Source of the DNA: Halobacteriales archaeon QS_9_68_17
GTDB taxonomy: Archaea; Halobacteriota; Halobacteria; Halobacteriales; Natronoarchaeaceae
DNA: 64,000 nucleotides
Reading direction: 5' to 3'
NCBI GenBank assembly: GCA_003023565.1
Contig: PXSA01000041.1
Span: 1 to 64,000, forward strand
The first letter of the stretch is position 1, and each line of letters starts with the position of its first letter. Under the pieces are notes generated by a model. The model was given only the letters and a program-made list of their open reading frames with translations. It did not search any database and had not been told where the DNA came from. The translations under genes and the position numbers were made by a program. This document shows, one piece after another, positions 25,450-34,278 of this stretch.

Positions 25450-27126
25450 ATGTTCGACAGTCTGAAGGACAAGCTGGGTAGTTTCCGCGACGAGGCTGAG
25501 GAGGTCGCCGAGGAGAAGGCCGAGGAGCTGGACGAGGACGACCTCGAAGAGCTGGACGAGGACGAGCTGGAAGCGCTCGAGGACGAGGCGGCCGACGCCA
25601 GCACCGACCCCGACGCCGAGAACGCGGGTCCCGAGGCGGCGGCCGCCGCCGCCGAGGAGTCCGACCTCGACGTCGACCCCGATTCGGCCGCCGCGGTCGA
25701 CGAGGGCGAGACCGCCGCCGCGGACGCGGAGTCCCCGGAGACGGCCACCGCGGCCGGGACCGTCCCCCGCGAGGACGAGGACGCGCCGACGAGCGACGGC
25801 GCGGAGCCCGACACGGACGCCGTCGACGCCGACGGGAGCGACGGCGCGGAGCCCGACACGGACGCCGACGGGAGCGACGCGGCGGAGCCCGACACGGACG
25901 CCGAGAGCGCGGCGGAAGACGCCGACCCGGAGAACGCCGACACCGAGGACGCCGCAGACGAAAAAGAGAGCAGCGGCGGCCTCCTCAGCAAAGCGAACCC
26001 CTTCTCCGGCGGGTCGAGCGCGGGGGCCGAGGAGACGGACGCCGACGACGCGACGTCCGGGGAAGCGGAGACCGCCGAGAGCGCAACGGACCCGACGGAA
26101 CCGGACGCCGGGGAGCCCGAAGCCGACGCCGCCGACGCGGAGACGACCGCCGACCCGGTCGAGGGAGAGACCGCCGAGGGAGCGGGCGACGCTGCGGGCG
26201 GAGGCGACGACGTTGAGTCCGAGGACGAGGACGGTACCGGCTTCGCGGCCAGGGCGAAGGCGGTCGCCACAGGGCAGTTCGTCATCGAGGAGGCGGACCT
26301 AGAGGACCCGCTGTGGGAGCTGGAGATGGCGCTGCTGGAAAGCGACGTGGAGATGAGCGTCGCCAAGGAGATCCTCGGCAACATCGAGGACCAGCTCGTC
26401 GGCCAGACCCGGCGCTTCACCGAGAGCACGGGTGCGGTCGTCGAGGAAGCGCTCGGAGAGGCGATACTCGACGTCATCGGCGTCGGTCAGTTCGACTTCG
26501 ACCAGCGGGTAGGGGAGGCGGACAAGCCGCTGGTCGTCATCTTCACCGGCGTCAACGGCGTCGGGAAGACGACGAGCATCGCGAAGCTCTCGCAGTACCT
26601 CGAAGAGCGGGGCTACTCGTCGGTGATGGCGAACGGCGACACCTACCGCGCCGGGGCGAACGAGCAGATCCGCGAGCACGCGGACAACCTTGACCGGAAG
26701 CTCATCACCCACGAGCAGGGCGGCGACCCCGCGGCCGTCATCTACGACGCCGTGGAGTACGCCGAGGCCAACGACGTCGACGTCGTGCTCGGCGACACGG
26801 CCGGCCGGCTCCACACCAACGAGGACCTGATGGACCAGTTGGCGAAGATCGAACGCGTCGTCGGTCCGGACATGACGCTGTTCGTGGACGAGGCGGTCGC
26901 CGGTCAGGACGCGGTCAACCGCGCCAAGCAGTTCAACGAGGCCGCGGAGATAGACGGCGCGGTCCTGACGAAGGCCGACGCCGACTCGCAGGGCGGCGCG
27001 GCCATCTCCATCGCCCACGTCACCGGGAAGCCGATCCTCTTTCTCGGCGTGGGCCAGGGGTACGACGACATCGAGCCGTTCGACCCCGACGAGATGGTCG
27101 GCCGACTGCTCGGCGACGACGAGTAG
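25450..27126 (+). CDS. ftsY: Signal recognition particle receptor FtsY
   Basis: A 558-aa SRP receptor. Residues 1-260 are a very acidic, Ala/Asp/Glu-rich A domain; within it the segment AEPDTDA recurs three times (about residues 118-155) at DNA repeats in 25795-25910. The NG domain follows: helical N region (residues 285-350), G1 loop GVNGVGKTTS near 366, GDTYRAGANEQ, DTAGRLHTNEDLMDQL and TKADADSQGG. The enzyme is a GTPase that docks SRP-ribosome complexes on the membrane. It starts six bases after pfdA. Confidence 0.95.
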   Translation: MFDSLKDKLGSFRDEAEEVAEEKAEELDEDDLEELDEDELEALEDEAADASTDPDAENAGPEAAAAAAEESDLDVDPDSAAAVDEGETAAADAESPETATAAGTVPREDEDAPTSDGAEPDTDAVDADGSDGAEPDTDADGSDAAEPDTDAESAAEDADPENADTEDAADEKESSGGLLSKANPFSGGSSAGAEETDADDATSGEAETAESATDPTEPDAGEPEADAADAETTADPVEGETAEGAGDAAGGGDDVESEDEDGTGFAARAKAVATGQFVIEEADLEDPLWELEMALLESDVEMSVAKEILGNIEDQLVGQTRRFTESTGAVVEEALGEAILDVIGVGQFDFDQRVGEADKPLVVIFTGVNGVGKTTSIAKLSQYLEERGYSSVMANGDTYRAGANEQIREHADNLDRKLITHEQGGDPAAVIYDAVEYAEANDVDVVLGDTAGRLHTNEDLMDQLAKIERVVGPDMTLFVDEAVAGQDAVNRAKQFNEAAEIDGAVLTKADADSQGGAAISIAHVTGKPILFLGVGQGYDDIEPFDPDEMVGRLLGDDE

Positions 27127-27165
27127 ACAGAAGGCGCTTGCTCGCGCGGGGAGAGCCGGCGGACG

Positions 27166-27748
27166 ATGCCCTCCCCGCTCTCGCCGCGCCCTGATTGCCC
27201 TACGTAGCGCCTCGCTGTCGGCGCTCGCCGCCGGCTGTCTCGGCGGCGGATCGGGTCTCCCCGACGCCGGCACGTCAGCGGACGCGACGACCGCGGAGTC
27301 CTTCGACTGCGAGAACGCGTCGCGGCCCGCTCCCGACGTGGCCGCGGGCGTCGAACGGGAGTCCACCGTCGACGGCGAGGCGCGAACCGAGACGAGCGAC
27401 GGCGACGCGGTCGTCGCGTGCGCCGCGGCCCACGAGGAGGCCTACCGCCGGAACGACCTCGCCGCGGCCGAGGGCGAGGACCTGGTCGGATCCGGGTTCG
27501 GTTCACACGGTTCGGAACCGGTCGACCGTCGGGGCGGCGTCGCGTTCGTCCGCGTCGGGTACGCGTATTACGCGAACGTCGTTCGGGAGAACGGGCTCGT
27601 CCACGCCGACTCGCCGGTCTACGCCGCGACGTACGCGGTGAGCGACTGGGGCGTCTCGCGAGCGGTCAGTGGGACCGCGGACCCCGACGGCAGTCTCGAC
27701 CCGCATCCTGTCGAGGACGGGTCGCTCGTCGCCGACGTCGAGTGATGA
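27166..27748 (+). CDS. Haloarchaeal lipoprotein with an N-terminal frame break
   Basis: From ATG 27166 the frame gives MPSPLSPR and soon stops. One base away, a clean lipoprotein signal RALIALRSASLSALAAGCLG leads into a long open frame that ends at 27745: SFDCENASRPAPDVAAGVER, AAAHEEAYRRNDLAAAEGED and a C-terminal DPHPVEDGSLVADVE. A single-base change near 27188 would join the two. The downstream part alone can begin at GTG 27338 but would be cytoplasmic. I read it as a secreted lipoprotein that is either broken or mis-sequenced; the family is not recognised. Confidence 0.5.
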
Positions 27749-27782
27749 CAACCACTACGGCGCTGCACTCCGTGCATAGCCC

Positions 27783-29228
27783 ATGGCTCGTGCGTTCGGC
27801 TTCCATTCGGTCGACGAGGAACGCGACCTCGACCTTCCGGTCGAAGGCTCCGTCCCGGAGTGGCTGTCGGGCAGTCTGATCCGGAACGGGCCGGGGTCGT
27901 TCGAGACGGCGGACGGGTCGGTCGACCACTGGTTCGACGGGTTCGCGATGCTCCGGCGGTTCTCGTTCGACGGCGGCGACGTGCGGTACCGGAACCGGTT
28001 CCTGCGGACCGACGCCTACGAGGCGGCGCGACGCGGCGAGTTCGCGGGCGGGTTCGGCACCGGCGGGGGCGGCCTGCTGTCGCGGCTGAAGTCGTTCGTC
28101 TTCGACGACCCGTACGACAACACGAACGTCATCGCGGAGCGGGTCGGCGACGAGTACGTCGCCATGACGGAGTCGACGCGCTGGGTCCGGTTCGACCCGG
28201 AGTCGCTGGCGACGCTCGGCCACGTGACGTACGACGGCGACGACCCGAGCGGCGACCTCGCCTGTGCGCACCTCCACCGCGACCCGTGGACGGGTGCGGT
28301 ACTAACCTTCGAGACGGCGTTCGGGCGCACGTCCGAGTACCACGTCCACGAACTGACCACGCCGAACGAGCGCCGTCACCTCGCGTCGATACCGACCGCG
28401 GAGCCGGCCTATATCCACTCCTTTGCCGCCACCCGGAACTACGTTGTCCTCGTCGAGTTCCCGTTCGTGGTGAACCCGCTCGAGTTCTTCCGGCCGGGCG
28501 ACGGGACCTTCGTCGAGCGCTACCGGTGGGAGCCGGACCGCGGCACGACGTTCCACGTCGTCGACCGGCGGACGGGGCAAGTCGTCGCGGCCCCGACGGC
28601 GGGTCCCTTCTTCGCGTTCCACCACGTCAACGCCTACGAGCCGGCTGACGAGGCGGACGGGCCTGACGTAGTGCTCGACGTGGAGACGGTGCCCGACGCC
28701 GCGTCGGTCGACGCGCTGTATCTCGACGCACTCGCCGACGGCTTCGACGCCGACGGCGGCGCGATCGACCGCTTCCGGCTGTCGACCGACGCCGGCGGAG
28801 CGGTCGACCGCGAGCGGCTGTACGACGGCGGTACCGGCCTCCCGACGGTCTCTCCCGCCGTCCGGCTGCGCGAGCACCGGTACGTCTACGCGCAGCGGTT
28901 CGACGACCCGGACGAGAACTGGGCCACGGCGCTGGTCAAGGTCGACGTCGAGTCCGGACGCGTCCGGGAGTTCTCGCGGCCGGGGTGGTTCCCGAGCGAA
29001 CCGATCTTCGTCCCGTCGCCCGACGCCCGGCGTGACGCGGACGACCCGGACGCCCCGCTCGACGCGCCCGAGGACGAGGGCGTCGTCCTCTCCGCGGTGC
29101 TCGACCGCGACGCGGGCCGGTCGCTTCTGGTCGTCCTCGACGCGGCGACGATGGGAGAGCTGGCGAGAGCCCCGCTTCCCCACGCGCTCCCGTTCGACTT
29201 CCACGGCCGGTACTTCCCGGCGGTGTAG
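27783..29228 (+). CDS. Carotenoid oxygenase family protein
   Basis: A 481-aa seven-bladed propeller enzyme of the RPE65/carotenoid cleavage dioxygenase family. The four iron-binding histidines are recognisable in ACAHLHRDPWTG, AYIHSFAATRNYVV, FFAFHHVNAYE and DFHGRYFP at the C-terminus. Such enzymes cut carotenoids to apocarotenals; a retinal-making role for rhodopsin pigments is plausible in a haloarchaeon, but no opsin gene is nearby. The ATG at 27783 begins MARAFGFHSVDEERDLDLPV. Confidence 0.9.
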   Translation: MARAFGFHSVDEERDLDLPVEGSVPEWLSGSLIRNGPGSFETADGSVDHWFDGFAMLRRFSFDGGDVRYRNRFLRTDAYEAARRGEFAGGFGTGGGGLLSRLKSFVFDDPYDNTNVIAERVGDEYVAMTESTRWVRFDPESLATLGHVTYDGDDPSGDLACAHLHRDPWTGAVLTFETAFGRTSEYHVHELTTPNERRHLASIPTAEPAYIHSFAATRNYVVLVEFPFVVNPLEFFRPGDGTFVERYRWEPDRGTTFHVVDRRTGQVVAAPTAGPFFAFHHVNAYEPADEADGPDVVLDVETVPDAASVDALYLDALADGFDADGGAIDRFRLSTDAGGAVDRERLYDGGTGLPTVSPAVRLREHRYVYAQRFDDPDENWATALVKVDVESGRVREFSRPGWFPSEPIFVPSPDARRDADDPDAPLDAPEDEGVVLSAVLDRDAGRSLLVVLDAATMGELARAPLPHALPFDFHGRYFPAV

Positions 29229-29293
29229 GCCGCCGGCACTTCCGAGGTCGAGCGCGGCCGAACGACTATGTGGGTGCTTTCCCTAGCGCGAAC

Positions 29294-29998
29294 GTGACAG
29301 ACAGCGACATCGACCGACTGCTCGTCGCCGGTGCGTCCGGCGGCACCGGCCGGGAAGTGCTCCGCCTCCTCGGGCCGCGTCCAGTGACGGTTCGGGCGCT
29401 GACTCGGTCGCCGGAGCGTCGGCGCTCGCTCCGCGCGGCCGGCGCGGATGAGGTGGTCGTCGGGGACCTGTTCGACCCGGACGACGCACGGCGCGCCGCG
29501 GAGGGCGTCGACGCGGTGGTCTCCGCCGTCGGCTCCGGTCCGCGAGCCCTCCTCTCGCCGGGGGAGTTCGTCGACGGCAGGGGGAACCGGACGCTGCTCG
29601 ACGCGGCGGTCGACGAGGGCGCGGAGAGCTTCGTCATGGAGTCGGCGCTCGGCGTCGGCACCGACTCGGCGAGTTGGCTGGGGAGCGTCTTCGACGCGGC
29701 CATCGGACCGATCCAGTGGGCGAAGGCCGACGCGGAGGCGGCGATACGCGGCGCGTCGGTCCGGCACACTGTCCTCCGTCCCGGCGTCCTGACGGACGGC
29801 CCGCGCACGGACGAGGTCAGGGTCGCGCGACCCGGCGCACACCTGTGGGGAGCGGTCGCCCGGGCGGACGTCGCGCGCCTGCTCGCCGCAGCGCCGTGGA
29901 CGCCCGAGGCGGCCGACGAGACGTTCGAAGTCGTCGGGCCGTGCGGTGGCGGTCGCGGAGAGCCTATCGCCGCCGACTGGCGGCTTCCCGGGCACTGA
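29294..29998 (+). CDS. NAD(P)-binding atypical SDR (NmrA/YwnB-like)
   Basis: A 234-aa Rossmann-fold protein. The dinucleotide loop reads VAGASGGTGREVLRLL near the N-terminus (GxxGxxG), then RALTRSPERRRSLRAAGAD and GVDAVVSAVGSG, typical of the NAD(P)H-binding SDR a5-like branch. RHTVLRPGVLTDGP is the substrate-side loop. No classical YxxxK pair is seen. GTG at 29294 (VTDSDIDRLLVAG) is used; a further GTG at 29270 would add eight residues. Substrate unknown. Confidence 0.8.
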   Translation: MTDSDIDRLLVAGASGGTGREVLRLLGPRPVTVRALTRSPERRRSLRAAGADEVVVGDLFDPDDARRAAEGVDAVVSAVGSGPRALLSPGEFVDGRGNRTLLDAAVDEGAESFVMESALGVGTDSASWLGSVFDAAIGPIQWAKADAEAAIRGASVRHTVLRPGVLTDGPRTDEVRVARPGAHLWGAVARADVARLLAAAPWTPEAADETFEVVGPCGGGRGEPIAADWRLPGH

Positions 29999-30136
29999 GG
30001 GCGTCGCGGGACAGCGGCAAGGGTTCCGGCGCTCCGCGAGGAGTCGCCTCTCGACGGGCGCTAACGCGCTGACGGCCCTGTAGGGTCGTCCCGGTTCGGA
30101 CGCTACTCTTTTGCTCTACTCGTACAACATCCGAGT

Positions 30137-30532
30137 ATGGCCGAACAGACGGACGTGCGGTCGTTAGAACTAGTCGGGACAGTGGAACCGCGATACCGGA
30201 ACGGGTCGATAGAGACCACGCCGGGAGCAGCGCTCGATGCCGCCGGCCTCAGAGCGGCATCGTCGTTGTTCTTTCAGGACGACGGGGACGTCCTCGTCGC
30301 GGTCGGGACGGGCTACGAAGCCGACGGCCGCAGTGACCGCGACGGCCGCCCGATCCACCAGCGGGGTCGCGTCACGGTCCCCGAGCGTTTCCACGAAATC
30401 GTCGGCCTCAACGTCGAGGCCGTGCGAGAGAACGGCCCCCGACTGGCCGTTTACGCTGGGGAGGGCGTGCTAGCGTTTCGTCCCGTCGACGAGCTCGACG
30501 TCACTGTCGACCGGGGGGAGGTGCCGGGATAA
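30137..30532 (+). CDS. Small protein with an AbrB-like C-terminal domain
   Basis: A 131-aa protein. The C-terminal part (GRVTVPERFHEIVGLNVE, then AVRENGPRLAVYAGEG and VLAFRPVDELD) resembles a swapped-hairpin AbrB/MazE-type DNA-binding domain (R/K-V-T-V/I-P near the start). The N-terminal part is a compact beta region. AbrB-like domains often act as antitoxins or autorepressors. Its stop overlaps the ATG of the 110-aa gene (TAATG), so the two form a coupled pair. The upstream CTCTTTTGCTCTACT may be the promoter. Confidence 0.6.
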   Translation: MAEQTDVRSLELVGTVEPRYRNGSIETTPGAALDAAGLRAASSLFFQDDGDVLVAVGTGYEADGRSDRDGRPIHQRGRVTVPERFHEIVGLNVEAVRENGPRLAVYAGEGVLAFRPVDELDVTVDRGEVPG

Positions 30533-30864
30533 TGGCCGCCGAGATCGAGCACCTCGACGACATGATCGACCGGCTCGAGACAGAGGCCCGCGAGCGCTGG
30601 GGCGAACGCTGGCGGATCGACGTGACACGGTGGGCCGATGAAACGGTCGACGTGGTAGCCGTCCACTCGAACGGACTCGTGACCGACCATGACGGCGACG
30701 AGAAACTCCACGACCTCGAACGCCTCTACACCGATGGTGATGGACGAATAGCGTACGAACACGTCCATGTATGCCACGAGAAAGTGGCCTCTCGGTTGGA
30801 AGAGACGGTACTCCACGATCCGGCCGCCGATGATGGGCTGACATCAAAAAATACGAGCGTTTAG
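30532..30864 (+). CDS. Hypothetical partner of the AbrB-like gene
   Basis: A 110-aa protein: a helical, charged N-terminus (EIEHLDDMIDRLETEARERW), a beta-rich middle (WRIDVTRWADETVDVVAVHS, LVTDHDGDEKLHDLE) and a C-terminus ending in DDGLTSKNTSV. A histidine-rich stretch YEHVHVCHEKVASR is notable. No toxin family is recognised. Coupling to the AbrB-like gene suggests a regulator-effector module, but this is inference only. Confidence 0.55.
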   Translation: MAAEIEHLDDMIDRLETEARERWGERWRIDVTRWADETVDVVAVHSNGLVTDHDGDEKLHDLERLYTDGDGRIAYEHVHVCHEKVASRLEETVLHDPAADDGLTSKNTSV

Positions 30865-30962
30865 AGCGGCCGTTCGACCCCGACGCCCCGCGATTTATCG
30901 ACTACACCGACCGCGCCGAGCGGTACGGGACGGAACTCGATCCGCACGGGGCCGGCCACTGA
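30840..30962 (+). pseudogene. Orphan coding remnant beside the palindrome
   Basis: In a frame other than the 110-aa gene's, 30840-30962 reads DIKKYERLERPFDPDAPRFI then DYTDRAERYGTELDPHGAGH and a stop, with protein-like composition and no start codon. It looks like the C-terminal end of a larger gene lost upstream. The stop codon abuts the left arm of the palindrome at 30962, suggesting that a deletion or insertion event occurred here. Confidence 0.4.
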
Positions 30963-31042
30963 TACGGACTGCTGTAAGGCAGTCCCGGCGCAACCGCGAA
31001 CGGGATGCGGTTGCACCGGGAAACAGTTAGGGCAGTCCGTAT
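30962..31042. repeat. 81-bp imperfect palindrome (MITE-like or structural element)
   Basis: Perfect outer arms ATACGGACTGC (30962-30972) and GCAGTCCGTAT (31032-31042) enclose inner arms CCCGGCGCAACCGC (30984-30997) and GCGGTTGCACCGGG (31007-31020), which differ by one base pair, around a nine-base loop. The two arm pairs are nested, so the whole folds into a long cruciform or hairpin. No transposase is encoded. A MITE or a large intrinsic terminator are both possible. Confidence 0.75.
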
Positions 31043-31144
31043 AACGCTGCGGGACTGGCGCGACGCCGTCGATAATGTATTTCATCCTACCGTTCGCTTC
31101 CGTTACACTTTTGGGAGATAGCGACCAATGACGACCAGAACCAG

Positions 31145-31720
31145 ATGGACCGCCACCGAATGACCGAGGACGCCACCGTTCTGGTCGTCGACGACGAGGA
31201 CAAACTGGCGGACATGTACGTGCTCTGGCTCCGCAACGAGTACGACGTCCGGACCGCGTACGGCGCACGCGAGGCGATGAACGAACTCGACGAGTCCGTG
31301 GACGTCGTCTTGCTGGACCGACGGATGCCCGGCGTCTCCGGCGACCGGTTCCTCGACGAACTCCCCGAGGAGCGGTCGTTCAGCGTGGTCATGATCACGG
31401 CTGTCGAGCCCGATTTCGACATCGTCGAGATGGAGTTCGACGACTACCTCTGTAAGCCCGCCAAGCACGACGACCTGTCGGCCGCCATCGGCCACCAACT
31501 GCGCGCGCAGGACCGCCAGGAGCCCCTGCGCGAGTACCTCGTCGCGCGTTCGAAGCTCACCGTGCTCGAAACGGAGAAGTCGCCCCACGAGCTGTCCGGC
31601 CACTCGGCCTACGAGGACCTCAGGGCGACGACCGAGCGACTGGAGGCGACGCTTCGGCGCTCGATCGCCGACTTCGACGACATCGTCGAGGACTTCCTCG
31701 CGATCGACCGGGGCGCGTAG
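31145..31720 (+). CDS. HalX-type response regulator
   Basis: A 191-aa protein. Residues 10-125 are a receiver domain: acidic pocket VLVVDDEDK, phospho-acceptor in VVLLDRRMPGVSG, and a conserved lysine in YLCKPAKHDD. The C-terminal helical region (VARSKLTVLETEKSPHELSG and EDLRATTERLEATLRRS) is the HalX domain, which is peculiar to haloarchaea. It is thus the output half of a two-component pathway, with no linked histidine kinase. ATG at 31145 is used; ATG 31160 is an alternative. Confidence 0.85.
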   Translation: MDRHRMTEDATVLVVDDEDKLADMYVLWLRNEYDVRTAYGAREAMNELDESVDVVLLDRRMPGVSGDRFLDELPEERSFSVVMITAVEPDFDIVEMEFDDYLCKPAKHDDLSAAIGHQLRAQDRQEPLREYLVARSKLTVLETEKSPHELSGHSAYEDLRATTERLEATLRRSIADFDDIVEDFLAIDRGA

Positions 31721-31766
31721 CCCGAGAAAAAGCCTTTAACACCGTGGTGCCGTAGGACGCGTAATA

Positions 31767-33158
31767 ATGGTACTCGACGATCTCGGGAGTTCGCTACGGG
31801 GCACGCTGGACAAGCTCCGCGGCAAGTCCCGAATCAGCGAAGAAGACGTCGAGGAGGTGGTCAAGGAGATCCAGCGCTCCCTCCTACAGGCCGACGTCGA
31901 CGTCTCCCTCGTGATGGACCTGTCGGACAGCATCAAGGAGCGCTCGCTGGAGGAGGAACCCCCCGCGGGTACGACCGCGCGCGAGCACGTCCTCCGCATC
32001 GTTTACGAGGAGATGGTCGACCTCGTCGGCGAGAGCACGGAACTCCCCCTCGAACAGCAGACGGTCATGCTCGCCGGCCTCCAGGGGTCGGGGAAGACGA
32101 CCACCGCCGCCAAGATGGCGTGGTGGTTCTCGAAGAAGGGCCTGAAGCCCGCAGTCATCCAGACCGACACCTTCCGCCCCGGCGCGTACGACCAGGCGAA
32201 ACAGATGTCCGAACGCGCGGAGGTCGACTTCTACGGCGACCCCGACGGCGATGACCCGGTCGAGATCGCCCGCGAGGGGCTGGCAGCGACCGAAGACGCC
32301 GACGTCCGCATCGTCGACACGGCCGGTCGCCACGCGCTGGAGGACGACCTCATCGCCGAGATCGAGGAGATAGAGCGCGTCGTTCGGCCCGACCGTTCCC
32401 TGCTCGTGCTCGACGCGGCCATCGGGCAGGGCGCGAAGGACCAGGCCCAGCAGTTCGAGGAGTCGATCGGCATCGACGGCGTCGCCATCACCAAACTCGA
32501 CGGGACGGCGAAGGGCGGCGGCGCGCTCACCGCCGTCAACGAGACGGGGTCCTCCATCGCCTTCCTCGGCACCGGGGAGGAGGTGCAGGACGTCGAGCGC
32601 TTCGAGCCCGACGGCTTCATCTCGCGCCTGCTCGGCATGGGCGACCTGAAGCAACTCACCGAGCGCGTCGAGCGCGCGATGCAGGAGACCCAGGAGGAAG
32701 AGGAGGAGTGGGACCCCGAGGACATGCTGCAGGGGCAGTTCACCCTCCGGGACATGAAAAAGCAGATGGACGCGATGAACCGCATGGGGCCGCTCGACCA
32801 GGTGATGGACATGATCCCGGGCTTCGGCGGCGGCATCAAGGACCAGCTCCCGGACGACGCCATGGACGTCACGCAGGAACGCATGCGGAGCTTCGAGGTC
32901 ATCATGGGCTCGATGACCGAGGACGAACTGGAGAACCCCCGCCAGATCGGCCAGAGCCGCACCGAGCGCATCGCCCGCGGTAGCGGTCAGCCCGAGGAGC
33001 GCGTCCGCGAACTGCTCCAGCAGCACAAGATGATGGAACGCACCATCAAGCAGTTCCAGGGCATGGGGCAGGGCGACATGGACATGCAGCGCATGATGAA
33101 GAAAATGGAGAACCAGGGCGGCGGTGGCGGCGGCATGGGCGGGAACTTCCCGTTCTGA
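31767..33158 (+). CDS. srp54: Signal recognition particle protein Srp54
   Basis: A 463-aa SRP GTPase that binds 7S RNA and signal peptides. N domain residues 1-85; G domain with [15 protein letters not shown] near residue 103, [28 protein letters not shown] and [14 protein letters not shown] domain from about 300 with the methionine-rich finger [16 protein letters not shown] and [17 protein letters not shown] Gly-rich tail ([13 protein letters not shown]) ends the protein. Promoter-like sequence CTTTAACACC lies upstream. It is physically separate from its receptor ftsY (4.6 kb). Confidence 0.97.
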   Translation: MVLDDLGSSLRGTLDKLRGKSRISEEDVEEVVKEIQRSLLQADVDVSLVMDLSDSIKERSLEEEPPAGTTAREHVLRIVYEEMVDLVGESTELPLEQQTVMLAGLQGSGKTTTAAKMAWWFSKKGLKPAVIQTDTFRPGAYDQAKQMSERAEVDFYGDPDGDDPVEIAREGLAATEDADVRIVDTAGRHALEDDLIAEIEEIERVVRPDRSLLVLDAAIGQGAKDQAQQFEESIGIDGVAITKLDGTAKGGGALTAVNETGSSIAFLGTGEEVQDVERFEPDGFISRLLGMGDLKQLTERVERAMQETQEEEEEWDPEDMLQGQFTLRDMKKQMDAMNRMGPLDQVMDMIPGFGGGIKDQLPDDAMDVTQERMRSFEVIMGSMTEDELENPRQIGQSRTERIARGSGQPEERVRELLQQHKMMERTIKQFQGMGQGDMDMQRMMKKMENQGGGGGGMGGNFPF

Positions 33159-33164
33159 GCGACC

Positions 33165-33185
33165 TTTTCGCAACGACCTTTTTCC
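33165..33185 (+). terminator. Oligo-T terminator after srp54
   Basis: ACCTTTTCG and ACCTTTTTCCC follow the srp54 stop by about 8 and 18 bases, a doubled T-run typical of archaeal 3' ends. A palindrome (33192-33208) follows at once. Confidence 0.45.
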
Positions 33186-33352
33186 CGCTCGGGTCCGCTT
33201 CGCGGACCACTCGCGGCAAAAAGCTCGGCCAAAAAGGCCGCGCCGAAGGCGCGGTGAACCGCTCGCTACGCTCGCGGACGTTTTTCCAGTACTGCCTGCC
33301 CTTCCCCGACGCCGGACACGCTCTCCGAGCGGTCCGCCGCGGCCGGCGACCG

Positions 33353-34186
33353 TCACCGCGCGTTCAGCGTCTCCACGATGGCGTCGAGTTCCTCGTGGTG
33401 GGCCGCCTCGCGGGGCGCGGTCAGCGGCGAGACGCTCGCTTCGCCGTCGACGACGGCACGGCGGTCGGACCCCACGTCGTAGCGCTCGCGGACGTCGTCG
33501 ATGTCGGGGAACGGGTTCTCGTAGCCGACGGTGTGAGGCCAGAACTTGTCGCGGAGGGCGACGTAGCGCTCGCCCTCGCCGACGGTGAGGTCGTCGGGGA
33601 CCTCGGCCCCGTGGTCGACGGTCACGTCGAAGTCGTCGTCGGGGTGGGTGACGCGGATGCGGGGGTCCTCGGCGTCGACGGGGGCGTTGACGTTCAGGAG
33701 GTCGACGGCGTCGAAGACGCCCGCGTCGAGCGAGCGCGAGACGAGTTCGCGGGCGACGGCGGCGGGGGCGTCGAAGTCGTAGTCGGTCGCCGGGTGGGGG
33801 AAGAACTCGACGTTGTGGTAGGCAGAGACGGCGACGGCGGGCGTGCCGAGGAAGGCCGCCTCCATCGCCGCGCCGACGGTGCCGGAGCGCCCGATGACGT
33901 ACGCGCCCATGTTCGGGCCGTGGTTACAGCCCGACACCACGAGGTCGAACTCGCGGTCGAGGCCGCGCAGACCGTAGGCGACACAGTCCGCGGGCGTCCC
34001 GGCGACGGCGTAACCGCGGTCGCGCTCCGCCAGCGTCGTGTGCGTCGAGCGCTTGCGTCCGACGCCCGACTGGTCGTCCGCGGGGGCGACCACTGTCACG
34101 TCGCCGACCGCCTGTAGTTCCCGGTGAAGCGCCGCCAGCCCGTCGCCGTCGATGCCGTCGTCGTTCGTGAGGAGGATGCTGACCAA
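33353..34186 (-). CDS. surE: 5'/3'-nucleotidase SurE
   Basis: A 277-aa SurE-family phosphatase that dephosphorylates nucleoside monophosphates. The metal-site segment LLTNDDGIDGDG is at residues 5-16, and SGCNHGPNMGAYVIGRSGTV near residue 88 completes the site. The start is TTG at 34186 (complement of 34184-34186), as no ATG or GTG precedes the conserved N-terminus closely. C-terminus normal. It is divergent from the MgtE-like genes. Confidence 0.93.
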   Translation of the reverse strand: MVSILLTNDDGIDGDGLAALHRELQAVGDVTVVAPADDQSGVGRKRSTHTTLAERDRGYAVAGTPADCVAYGLRGLDREFDLVVSGCNHGPNMGAYVIGRSGTVGAAMEAAFLGTPAVAVSAYHNVEFFPHPATDYDFDAPAAVARELVSRSLDAGVFDAVDLLNVNAPVDAEDPRIRVTHPDDDFDVTVDHGAEVPDDLTVGEGERYVALRDKFWPHTVGYENPFPDIDDVRERYDVGSDRRAVVDGEASVSPLTAPREAAHHEELDAIVETLNAR

Positions 34187-34278
34187 GGTGTACGAGAGTA
34201 CGAACTCGGTCCCGTAAGCCTGCCGGAGTGCGGCGGGGAGTCGCCGGCTTTTATCCTCCCCGGGCGTGTGGTGCCCCT

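Noticed and set aside
30137-30864. Proven toxin-antitoxin pair
   Set aside because: The AbrB-like resemblance is weak and the partner matches no toxin family, so only a coupled pair is reported.
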